A DNA stretch of 64,000 nucleotides from NCBI GenBank assembly GCA_013339765.2, contig JABSTR010000950.1:620001-684000 (forward strand). Direction: 5' to 3'. The notes below the pieces were generated by a model, which searched no databases, was not told the origin of the DNA, and saw only the letters and a program-made list of their open reading frames with translations. How positions within the stretch are numbered: position 1 is the first letter of the stretch; each line of letters starts with the position of its first letter. Source of the stretch: Haemaphysalis longicornis. Taxonomy: Eukaryota; Arthropoda; Arachnida; Ixodida; Ixodidae. A program made the translations under genes and the position numbers. This document shows positions 55,100 through 64,000 of the stretch, piece by piece.

Positions 55100-55570
55100 C
55101 TACTTTATTAACATTTGTTCAGGGTAGAGTAGTGGCGTACGTCCAAGGCTCGGGCCGTTACGGTTTTTTGGGAAGGCGTCCTCAGAAGCCATGCCCGGGA
55201 TTCCCATATAGGCTGATACACGTTCAATAGAACGTGCAATATAAATAAAACAATAAAAAGCGCGAGCATCAGGAATTCAGTTGGCCTTCGGCTTCAGGGG
55301 CGGCAGTCTCGCAGCAACACGAGTAGTGAATGTACAAGCTCCAGTGAGACCGACGTCGATGTTGTAGGTTTAGTGTCGACATAGGCCGACGACGGTAGTA
55401 TGTGGCGGTGGTATGTATTTTTGGATTATGTGTTTTTGTTCCCTGCTGGACTTTGAATGCGCCGATGGGTTTTCAGGCGCGCGTTCTGCTACAAAAAGGC
55501 GTTGGGAAGTGCTCTGTTGGTCCGATTTAAGCTACCGTAGTATTCAACTGTACGTCACTTTTGTCTTCTC

Positions 55571-55826
55571 AATTTAAAAAAATTAAAGCCGTTCCACTCA
55601 ATGTGAAAGCGGACGGAAGGGCAGAGCAGTGATTCGCCATAATGGACTGTAGCACCGTTATCCGCTCACTGCCATCACCCAATGAAATTCAAATTTCCCG
55701 CCTTCGCAAGGCTCGCCCGCCCCCTGCCTGAAACTGCGCCAGCGGGAGTTCTGTTCTTTTTTGTGCTTGCTTTTTCTCCCGCGTGCCGGCGTTGCACTGG
55801 CACTTTTTTTCGCTTACTATCGTAAA
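55571..55826 (-). repeat. Dispersed repeat F, copy 2
   Basis: Inverted copy of 50,212-50,468. It directly abuts repeat E at 55,829. Confidence 0.85.
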
Positions 55827-55828
55827 TT

Positions 55829-56225
55829 TGGCCCATCTCCCCGCGAGGGGGACTCGAGTAAATGCGTCGCATAGGGGGTGGGTGTATTGCGTTAACGTTG
55901 AGTGTTTGGGGAGTTGGTGGTAGTGAATGCGTTGTATCAGCAGCTTCTTGACGTAGTTTGAATGAGTCAAGGATATAAGGCACGTTCGTAGCCTCCCGTT
56001 CTGTGTCGGCTTTGTGGCGACAATAAAGGAAAAAAAAAAAGTCGGCTTTGTGGCGCAGTGGGTAGAGCACCATGTACATTGCGTTCCGCCCGCAGGGTCG
56101 AGGGATCGAAACCAGGCGCCGGATAGTATTTTTTTTTATATAGTGTAGGGGGAGGGGTGCGGACTACGACTACGGACGTCAACGCGGGTGACATCGTGAG
56201 TTACTGAAATGTTCTGCATTTAAAA
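55829..56225 (+). repeat. tRNA-like dispersed repeat E, copy 2
   Basis: A single-unit copy of 48,672-49,258, with A-box-like GGCGCAGTGGGTAGAGCACC and B-box-like GGGATCGAAACC about 35 bases apart. It is interrupted at 56,020-56,040 by a poly(A) mini-insertion. Confidence 0.85.
56020..56040 (+). mobile_element. Poly(A)-only retro-insertion with 15-bp target duplication
   Basis: The 21-base insert is ACAATAAAGG plus 11 A residues: a polyadenylation signal and tail with nothing else. GTCGGCTTTGTGGCG is repeated exactly at 56,005-56,019 and 56,041-56,055, and occurs once in the related copy with minor change. Confidence 0.85.
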
Positions 56226-56353
56226 GGGCTGTATTTTTCTCGCTTCTAGTTGGGTGATTCCTTCGTTTGTTGTGAACTTAAACCTGCTGCATTTTTTATT
56301 GTATAGTTTTGGTTGGTGTCCCCAAGTTTAAAGTCTTCGTGCAGGTGCGGGTA

Positions 56354-56355
<2 letters not shown>

Positions 56356-56405
<50 letters not shown>

Positions 56406-56406
56406 A
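56356..56406. repeat. (AAAT)n microsatellite
   Basis: Pure TAAA/AAAT tandem run, possibly the tail of an unrecognised LINE. The flanking sequence 56,226-57,311 has no recognised gene. Confidence 0.9.
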
Positions 56407-57313
56407 GCTCGGTCGACGAACATAACCCCAAGAAATAACCCCAATCTCCCCTCATAAGACTGGGCTTAGTGAACATCTGCAACCTTCTGTTTTTTTTTTT
56501 TTCGTGTACATCAGCATATTTTAATGGCACGGTCATCACCGGTGTGCTCGGCGGTTATATTAAAAAGCGATTTACCCGCGTGCATGTAACGACGCAGAGA
56601 CTATGCATCATCGGCGATACGCTGCTCCCGGCTTCCATGATGAAATTCTTGCGCCACAGCAACGCCGTGCCAGAAATAACTTCTCTATGGCATAGATCCA
56701 TCATAGGGACGCAGCGAAGCTCTCTAGCAGCAATAACCTCATCAAAGAGGATACCGCATGACTGGGTTGCTATTTATGGCTATTTATCGTTTTTGTCAGG
56801 AAGTCAATCAATTGCAAAATACCTGAACGAAGAAAGTCCCCTTTTTGTCACAACATATAGGTCGCACACCTGTTCGGAAAGGCCCAGTTATCGATAGCGC
56901 ACCGGCGTATATAGTTCTCGCGCTCAGAACAATCGATAAGGATGTCAAACGCAGGATGTTTATCGGCGTCGACACAAAAACAGCAGAGACCATGGCGATG
57001 TGCGTGTAAAGGTGACTGAGCTTCAGGAGGCTTCAAAATGTGCGGATCTGGGATATATGTAATGACTATGTGTACTCATTGCAAAAGCACACATCTGTTA
57101 TAGAAAATTCTGCACACTGCCCCGTGTATAGGTCGTTGTCTGGACGCTTTTGTGAGTTCTGCGTCATTACTGAACGGCTATCTTCGCCGTGGTAGGCTAG
57201 GCCTTGTTCCTCGAAGGTGCCCCAAGAATAACCTTATACCTCCTCAATTCTGTCCTATCTCCATTTGGGTTTGTTTGGCATGGTTTGGATCTGCTCCGAC
57301 GGCTTCTATTTTA

Positions 57314-58069
57314 AAGGAGTACTGGCACGAAAACTTAATGATCCATCTTTGTTGCTTTTATCGATGCTTAATGGTCTGGAGAACCCGACACAGCACTTTA
57401 AGTACTTCAGCGCGCGATAATTAATTACATCAATTGAACGGCCTGAAAAATATTCGTTTCAATTTCCCGCGCTTTCAGCCGAAAGGCGCATATGGCAGAA
57501 TCCCGGAATGACCTCACCGCTTTGTGCGGACGTCAAAACACTGCGGAGGCCGCCGGTGCAGAACGGCTGAGCTGCCTGAAGGGGCTAGGCCTACCATTGC
57601 GGCGGAAATTCGATGACCGCTTTCAATAAAAGTCCTGATGGCGATTTCTATTGTGAGTCCGGCTATATTATCGCTTCCTTTCCCGTGTGTAGCACTTTAT
57701 TCTTACCAAAAGTGCCCTTCTGGGCAGCCGTTATGCCAGTAGCTCTGGCTACCTGCACCCGGTTGGGAATGCGCCGGCGCCCAGTGGCCCAGTCGCCGCT
57801 CGCGGGGCCGCGCGTGGGAAGTGCGGTCACGAGTTTTTGACGAGCGCTGTCCGCGTCACTTCTTTTGGCTACCCCTGGGTGATGTCACGCTGACGTCCAT
57901 TTGCTTAGTGCCGCTTTGCGTGCAGTTCCGTCGGCGCGATAAATTATATCCAATTAAAGTATGTTCTTCGCATCGCAGACCGTTCATATTTCAGCCAGGG
58001 TATTCTGTTGAGCAAAGGAAGCGAACTGTGCAATAATATTAACGCCGAAAATTGGTGTCAGTACTCCTT
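57314..58069. mobile_element. TA-flanked MITE with AAGGAGTACTG ends
   Basis: The left end AAGGAGTACTGGCACGAA and right end TTGGTGTCAGTACTCCTT are inverted (one mismatch in the first 12), and TA is on each side (57,312-57,313; 58,070-58,071). The interior is non-coding as far as I can see. This is typical of a non-autonomous Tc1/mariner-type element. Confidence 0.7.
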
Positions 58070-58190
58070 TAGGCTATAGTGGCCGCAGGCTTCAACCCGG
58101 CGGCGACTAGCATAGCCCTGTCCACGAGGGAGAGTTTTGTCCCCACGTCAGAGTTACCCCGCGCCACCTCCCTCTGCTCGTAAAGGTACA

Positions 58191-58329
58191 TGCACACTAG
58201 CGTGGAACTTGCCATGCCGCCCTGCCGTCGGCCGCCAGCGGCGTCCCCCGCGCTGCGGGTGAAGGCTGCGGCGCGACGCCTCGGGCGGCCGACGGCAGGG
58301 CGGCACGGCAAGCTCCACGCTAGTGTGCA
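58191..58329. repeat. GC-rich hairpin, 46-base arms
   Basis: 58,191-58,236 (TGCACACTAGCGTGG ... GTCGGCCGCC) pairs with 58,284-58,329 with two mismatches. The 47-base centre is also GC-rich. Non-coding. 58,330-59,050 holds only a T-run at 58,617-58,632. Confidence 0.9.
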
Positions 58330-59079
58330 CGTTGCTTTATAGGAAATTAGAAGGCAAGGGTCATTTTAACAGCACCATATGGAGCGGGGCCGTCCTATAT
58401 GCGCAAAGGTGCGCGTTCCACATGTAGAACAATTGGGAGAGGTGTCAGGGAGGGGTGGATGCGGTGGGGCACCACTCACCAAGGGAGACTGTGAGTCTGG
58501 AGGAGCCCCGCGCCAGAAAACCGCAGTGCCAAAGGAACGTAGGCCGCTGCAGCACGTGCATTACGAGCCGCCTTGAAAGGTGGAGGTGCCGTATTTATTC
58601 GACTGTAAGGCGAGGTTTTTTTTTTTTTTTTTAATTCGTACGTAGTCTCAAAGTCATACCCCGCCTTATATTCCGAGCTTTAAAGACCAGGCCAGCCGTG
58701 AATTGTTTGAAGCGTGCTGTATTGTTAAGGCAGGTGGCAACTGTGTTAGAACGGCGTCTACGGCGTTGACAAAAAAGAAAGAGATTATCTTAATGCTCAC
58801 TTGTCACGTGCGTAAAATGAGAACCACCTGACCTTGTCGCGAAACAATTTCCTGATTATTTCGCTCATGTTCGCGCATGCGCTGTCTATGTATACCTATT
58901 TTGTGTGTGTTAAAATTTATTCAGTTGATGTCCAGCGCTGGCCCTGTGTATTGCTTCCTTTGTATCCTGTCTTTAACGGCTCTGTTCTTAGCACGTTTAA
59001 TTGATCAAACCCACTAGCCCCCATTCAAGCATTGGCCAGTTTTGGTTTTGCAGCGAAGCTATCAATGGCTAGGACCTAG

Positions 59080-59145
59080 GAGATCCGTAGAGTTTCATAC
59101 TAATTAACACTAGAGGGAAATCTGGCGCCACTGTCTAGGGGAGCC
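59080..59145 (+). repeat. Short dispersed repeat, TTTCATACTAAT type
   Basis: TTTCATACTAATTAACACTA, then GGGAAATCTGGCGCCA. A related sequence lies inverted at 60,065-60,137 (TTTCATACTAATATATACTA, GGAATCTGGCGC), so the pair brackets the LINE end between them. Confidence 0.6.
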
Positions 59146-59529
59146 GCGCTTCAGCTAGCGTTCCGTCATGTACCGGCAGGCACGTTCCACTTGTCCTTGG
59201 CATGGCTCACGAACAGGCTGGAGAGTTGCCTCTGGCTGCAAAAAAAGCAACAGTATTACTGCAGAAGGTTAATCAAATTTGTTTTGTTATCATAAAATTA
59301 AAGCTCCAGAAAGATTTATTTGTCAGGGATTATTTAGAAGCTTCATGCAAGATGAACATGAAAAAAAATGTTACCCATTTTTGTTGGCTTTGGCTTCGAG
59401 ACAAAAAAGAAGCCATGCGCCTAACCAAGCTAAGATCAGCTGACCATTCGTTCAGGATTACAATGGCCTCTGTTAGCTGACCGGCGAAATACCTACGACT
59501 GTCCCTATTTTACAGCATATTCATGAACA

Positions 59530-60042
59530 GAACAGGCATCGACAAAGAACAGTATATAAGACCACCTACCTATGTGTCACCCCGTACTGACCATTCTTTA
59601 AAACTGCGTGAATACGCGTCCAGGATCAACGCATTCAAATACGCCTTTTTTCCAAGGACCACGCATGAGTGGAACGGCTTGCAGAGGAATTGTCTCTGCG
59701 GCCTCCCTCATCTTTTGTTAGAAAATTTGCACAATTTTTTGTTTGAACTAATCCCTACTGTACATTTCTGATGCGTTCCGTACTAATTGCTTTTTTATTT
59801 ACTTTATTGCCCTGTGTAACCGATAGCACTCTTCTTTTTTGCGTTTTTGCTTTGTATCTGCAATGTGATGCCTTATTTATGACAGTGTAAGTCAACACTT
59901 TGTTGTTTCAACCATACAGCCTTTTACCCGCAACCATTTTTTGTGTATATTGACTGTACTGTAATCCTTTGCTTGTTTTCCCCCCTACAATAATGCCCGT
60001 GAGGGCGATGTAGGTACCTGTATAAATAAAATAAATAAATAA
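59530..60042 (+). pseudogene. CR1-like LINE, extreme 3' end
   Basis: YIRPPTYVSPRTDHSLKLRE and AFFPRTTHEWNGLQ (59,550-59,690) are the C-terminal signature of the same family as 3,557-4,835. The stop is at 59,769. A 3' UTR follows, with GTGAGGGCGATGTAGGTACC and tail ATAAATAAAATAAATAAATAA to 60,042. It is severely 5'-truncated. Confidence 0.82.
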
Positions 60043-60064
60043 GTAGGCGAGGAACGTCGCTAGC

Positions 60065-60137
60065 TGCAATGGCGCCGCCCACGGTGACCCGGGAATGCCG
60101 CGCCAGATTCCGCTCTAGTATATATTAGTATGAAAGT
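60065..60137 (-). repeat. Short dispersed repeat, inverted partner of 59,080
   Basis: See 59,080-59,145. From 60,138 to 60,960 no gene is recognised; a G-run lies at 60,270-60,278. Confidence 0.55.
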
Positions 60138-60962
60138 CGATGAGGAGATCATATGCGGCAACAGAGCGATGTAGACAAGAATCGCTGCAGAGAATACCGT
60201 TCCCTTTCGGTTCCCACTGAAATCCTTGGAATCGTAAAACTGCGCCGAGTAAAACGGTGTTCTAAAAGGGGGGGGGGTTGCGGAGAGGGCGATAGGGGAA
60301 AAGAGTAGGGCAGTGTGCGGCGCACGTTCAAGTTTTCTGTCGATACATGATCGTCGTCGGCCACCTTTGCGGCAGACTAGGGCATGCACCATGACTACCA
60401 TAGCCACGGTATAATAAGACGTCATTCTATCTACCCATCAATCCTGCGCGTTCTTTCTCTGTGACGTCAAGATCACGCCAATGCCTATGTCGGCGACGTG
60501 GTGGGTGATGCCACTGTATACCCACCACTCGTCCACTTGTCATCCACTGACCTAACCTTCGGGAAGGACGTTGATGCAGTGAAAGGGAAACCACTCGCCG
60601 TCTACCACAGTGATCATAAGGCAATTATTACAGTGATCACAAAATAAAGGATGACATCCGGGATCTTTGAGCAGGTCTCTTTAATTATACAATCACCAAC
60701 GCATAATTCAACATGGCCAAACCCCACCATAGTAAAACCCCAACTTATCAAATCCCACCACAGCACCAGCTTCGCTGAACTTCCCTTTTACAGGGTGGAA
60801 GGCATCTGAATTTTTATTTTTGTTTTTTTTACTCCCCAAGTTGTACCGTCGCCTTATAATAGTGACCGCCTTATAACGGAATAAATACGGTACCAACAGG
60901 GAAGACCAGGAAGCGCCTGGTTATGGCGAACGAGGGAACGTGTTTCGGAGAGTAAGGTACCC

Positions 60963-61196
60963 GCAGCGGTGGCTCAGTGGCTAAGGTGTTGTGATGCTGA
61001 GCACGAGGTCGCGGGTTCGATTCCCGACTGCGGCGGCCGCTTTTCTGGTGGAGGCAAAAGCAAACACGCCCGTGTGTTCGAGATTTCGGCGCACGTTAAG
61101 GATCTTCAGGTGGTCAAAATTAATCCAGAGCCCTCCACTACGGCGCGCCTCATCCGCTGCGTCGGCGCGTTAAACCCTACAATCAATCGGAGGGAA
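60963..61196 (+). mobile_element. Ruka-like tRNA-derived SINE
   Basis: A box TGGCTCAGTGGCTAAGG and B box GGGTTCGATTCCC are intact; body GCGCACGTTAAGGATC and GGTGGTCAAAATTAATCC; tail CCCTACAATCAATC. CGGAGAGTAAGGTA before it and CGGAGGGAAAGGTG after it may be a diverged 14-bp target duplication. Confidence 0.93.
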
Positions 61197-62458
61197 AGGT
61201 GGTCAAGTAGGGAGGGGCGCAGCCGCGCGCAGCCGCAGTGTTCAGCAGAAAGTTATAGAGTAGGTGAACAGCTGCTTCTAGGCTTTCGCTTTTTTATTAT
61301 TAGGAAGTTCTACCTATCCCTCTTAATTTTCGAATATCAATAAAATATTCAATCAATATTTATTCGACATTGACAGGTTGCATTTTTGTACTATAGTCGT
61401 CTTTAAATCCGCCTTGTATTAATTATTCATTTAAACACCTGTAGAGCATCTTCAGTTAACTTGAAAAGTTGGTGTTTGACATTTTCCTTCCTACAAAAAG
61501 ATGTTTTACACGCAAAAGACAACTCTTCGTCATGCCGCAGTCATATGCGAATGTTTGTATTAAACTACTACGAGTGACTAACAGCAGGCCTCTCAAGCTT
61601 GGACGTTCCCTGGTTTCCCTATAGGCGGCGTAAAAATCGACGCCCCACGTGATCAACCTATAGGGCACTTTTCGATCATCAAGTCCACCAGACGGCGCAA
61701 GCGAAATGTTACTTTTGGTATAGAATACAAAACGTTCATTCCGTGACTCAAAGAGCCAACACAGTTCGCTTACAATGTGTTGTTTAAAAATATTATTAAC
61801 AAGTTCCGCATCAAACATCTGTTGATCAAAAATGTACGCAACTTTTTACGAACAGCCGACTGGTGCACCACCTCGTTTCTGAATTCGCAACCACAAAGCC
61901 GCCAATTCAAATTGAAACCGCTGCAACGGCCCACCGTTTCTATGTGCGCGGAACACTGTTTTCGTGACTGTTATTGCTGTTATGTGCTTTTGCGTCCATC
62001 AGTTGTTGAGAGGACTGGCAAAACACGGGAATTGAGTGCTTGTGGAGTGACAAATGTGGGAAATTTCCGCATCGGAAGGCAGCTGACGAGGCCAGAATAT
62101 TTGATTATTCTAACAGAAGGTGAGTGTTATGCACTCCGCTAGAAAGACGGTGAAAACGAAAACCGTTGTCGCAGTCAATACCTCATTTGTGCCCTTCGTT
62201 CGAAATCTAGCGCAAGTGAACGAGTTGTTATGGCAAAAAAAATGTTGTCACGAAAGCGACGTACAATTGCAGCGATCGAAATGAAATGTCCTGGCCTCTG
62301 TAAACTTGCGGATGTCAATAAACGATTTGTTCTCAATTGCTGCTCACTGTGGTCTGTGCAGTCGAGGCCATCTGGTCACCTGGCGTAACATCACTTCACT
62401 AGCGCGGCGCAAGTAAACACCGCGGCCAGCGTGCCAGCCAGGGAACCAGCAGGAGCAG
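61197..62458. other. Unassigned region
   Basis: Opposing frames at 61,456-61,818 (minus) and 61,777-62,142 (plus) show no recognised family. I cannot exclude a host exon. Confidence 0.35.
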
Positions 62459-62519
62459 CCACGGCCGGACTCGACGCTCCTTTCGCGCGCGGGAGGAGGA
62501 GAGTCGAGTCCGGCCGTGG
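62459..62519. repeat. Perfect 17-bp stem hairpin
   Basis: CCACGGCCGGACTCGAC (62,459-62,475) and its exact inverse (62,503-62,519) around 27 GC-rich bases. Confidence 0.9.
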
Positions 62520-64000
62520 AGCAGCGAGCCGGCGGCCGCCGTGCGAGGGCAGCCATGTTATTAAGGAGCTCAAGCGGCCTGTGCAAAAAGCATCCGCCAT
62601 GTTTACAAAGCCGTGTTTACAGCGCCATCAAGCGGGCATACTGGGTAGTTCACGACGCTGCCACTACGCTTTTTCTGGCACTACAGGCAAAGCTAGACCT
62701 TTGCTTCTCTAAAATCCTCCCTGTTCTGTGCTAACAGGAGGTTCTTGTCTAGTGGGGATATATTATTTATCTTTGAAACTTATGAGCAAGTGCAAGAGGA
62801 GTAAAGGTTGTAAAACGTTGTTAACTGCAGCCGTACCATTTTACTAGCCACGACTCATAATGGCAAATATAAAACGAGAAAGGAAAGTCTGTCCGCTTGC
62901 TAAAGCTGCATCTCCGCAAGTACAAACTTACTGCGTGAAAGCAGCTGTAGCAACTACGTGGGCTAGTACTCGTTGTGAGTACCGACGAAGAAAACGCGCC
63001 CACGCTATCGGCAAACAACACAAAACCCCCGCTGCGCGCCGGAAGATCAAAACTGCGCATTAACTTGGAGCAAAATGAAACTGGTTCAAAAGGGAATATG
63101 GATAGCAAACTTTAAACACGGAGGCTAACGGCGCCTGCTCCTGTCGTTCCGTACGTCTGGGTTTTGAGACCAGCCCGTATGGTCTTTCGGCTGAAGTAGA
63201 GCCGTGCGGTTTTTGCGACCATTTTTAAGTGCCTGCGCGCACGACCCTATTGGCGGTGAGATCTTTGAGTGGCGCCCCCTGGCTCTGACGTCGGCTTAGG
63301 GATTCGCGCCGCTGTCGTCTGCTACACTCCGCTAGTGAGGGGCAACAGTGCCTGGGCTAGAAATCGCCCGCTTCGTTGCTGCAGTGCGTTAAAAAGCGTA
63401 TTTCTAGCGACTCAGTTATTTTACCTGCTTCTGACGCATCTGAATAATTTAAAGCTGTATCCCCCACAAGTTTGCAACACAAAAAGAGATAGAGAACAAC
63501 GTTCTTCGGAGTATCGGTCAGAAGATCGTGTGTAACTCGTCCTTTCTTGCTTATTCGCGGGGATCAGCAATCAGAGCTTCTCGATAAGTATTCAAAATGC
63601 GTAGGCTTCCCTGCAGTATTTTTGAGATGCTCCTATGAAGACTCAACAGTCTAATACTACGTACCAAGCAGCGGCCTCTACACGCTCATCGCACAGCAGG
63701 AAATAAAGCGGCTTTCTTCTGTTTCTTTCGTTGTTGTCTTGTATCGGATTAATGTTTCTTGCTTTTTTTTTCTGCCCAACGCATTAATTTTTCTGCGCTG
63801 TCACCAACTTCTTATTAGGAGGTTTCGGGATGTTTGGGAGCCTCACAAAGGTCGTGTGAATATTTCCTTCATTTTGTATGGCATACATTCCCTTCTTCAC
63901 AAATTGGCTTTCATTACGGCTGCGTGCAAGAAGGTGCATATCCGCAGCGTGCTTTGTTATTCACATGCAAATACAATGAGAAGGTTTGTGCTACGCCACC
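62520..64000. other. Unassigned region to window end
   Basis: GC-rich to about 62,620, otherwise mixed. No recognised gene or repeat. A T-run occurs at 63,762-63,770. Confidence 0.35.

Noticed and set aside
59080..60137. A single transposon bounded by the inverted TTTCATACTAAT sequences
   Set aside because: The ends are not precise inverse copies and no duplication flanks them; two copies of a short repeat is simpler.
60961..61035. tRNA gene
   Set aside because: A and B boxes are present, but it is the head of a SINE with a body and CAAT tail, and similar copies occur at 26.7, 39.2 and 45.4 kb.

Overview
The window looks like intergenic or heterochromatin-like DNA from an arthropod, most likely a hard tick. 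Four copies of a tRNA-derived SINE match, from memory, the tick SINE Ruka in its promoter boxes and its ACAATCAATC tail. Around them is a dense, heavily nested mix of LINEs, a Ty3/gypsy element, a Penelope-like element and several DNA transposons, and I recognise no cellular protein-coding gene. Almost every long open frame is either part of a transposable element or a chance frame. There is no bacterial-type operon, CRISPR array or origin.

Layout. 1.5-3.2 kb: decayed LINE reverse transcriptase split by a younger repeat. 3.5-4.8 kb: CR1-like LINE 3' half on the minus strand. 5.4-6.2 kb: LINE remnant. 6,514-14,305: a 7.8 kb hAT-like element with an exact 8-bp target duplication. It carries a nearly coding-complete Ty3/gypsy element (7,480-about 12,104, minus) with a clear gag-pol -1 frameshift signal. 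15.5-16.55 kb: another hAT-like end pair containing a nested repeat. 16.5-17.5 kb: Penelope-like element with GIY-YIG domain. 17.7-20.3 kb: two minus-strand LINE 3' ends. 23.6-25.1 kb: LINE with intact YADD. 25,263-28,462: a second hAT-like element with an 8-bp target duplication. 29.7-30.2 kb: LINE fragment. 31-36.28 kb: near full-length two-ORF LINE (zinc-knuckle ORF1, endonuclease, RT, RNase H, C-terminal zinc finger) interrupted by an antisense LINE 3' end. 39.2-40.7 kb: SINE, dispersed repeat and RTE-like RT. 44-49 kb: hairpin elements, SINEs and a tRNA-like repeat. 50.8-51.8 kb: tandem repeats of about 0.4 kb. 53,964-55,052: pogo/Tigger-like element keeping a CENP-B-type DNA-binding segment. 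55.6-56.2 kb: further copies of the dispersed repeats. 57.3-58.3 kb: TA-flanked MITE and a large hairpin. 59.5-60.04 kb: CR1-like 3' end. 60.96-61.19 kb: SINE.

The most interesting signals are the two CAGTGTTG-ended hAT-like elements with pentamer-rich subterminal inverted arrays, the slippery heptamer plus predicted pseudoknot in the gypsy element, several near-perfect long hairpins that could give double-stranded RNA, and a 21-bp poly(A)-only retro-insertion with a perfect 15-bp target duplication. All frame, motif and repeat statements come from reading the sequence by eye; clade names are family-level inference.
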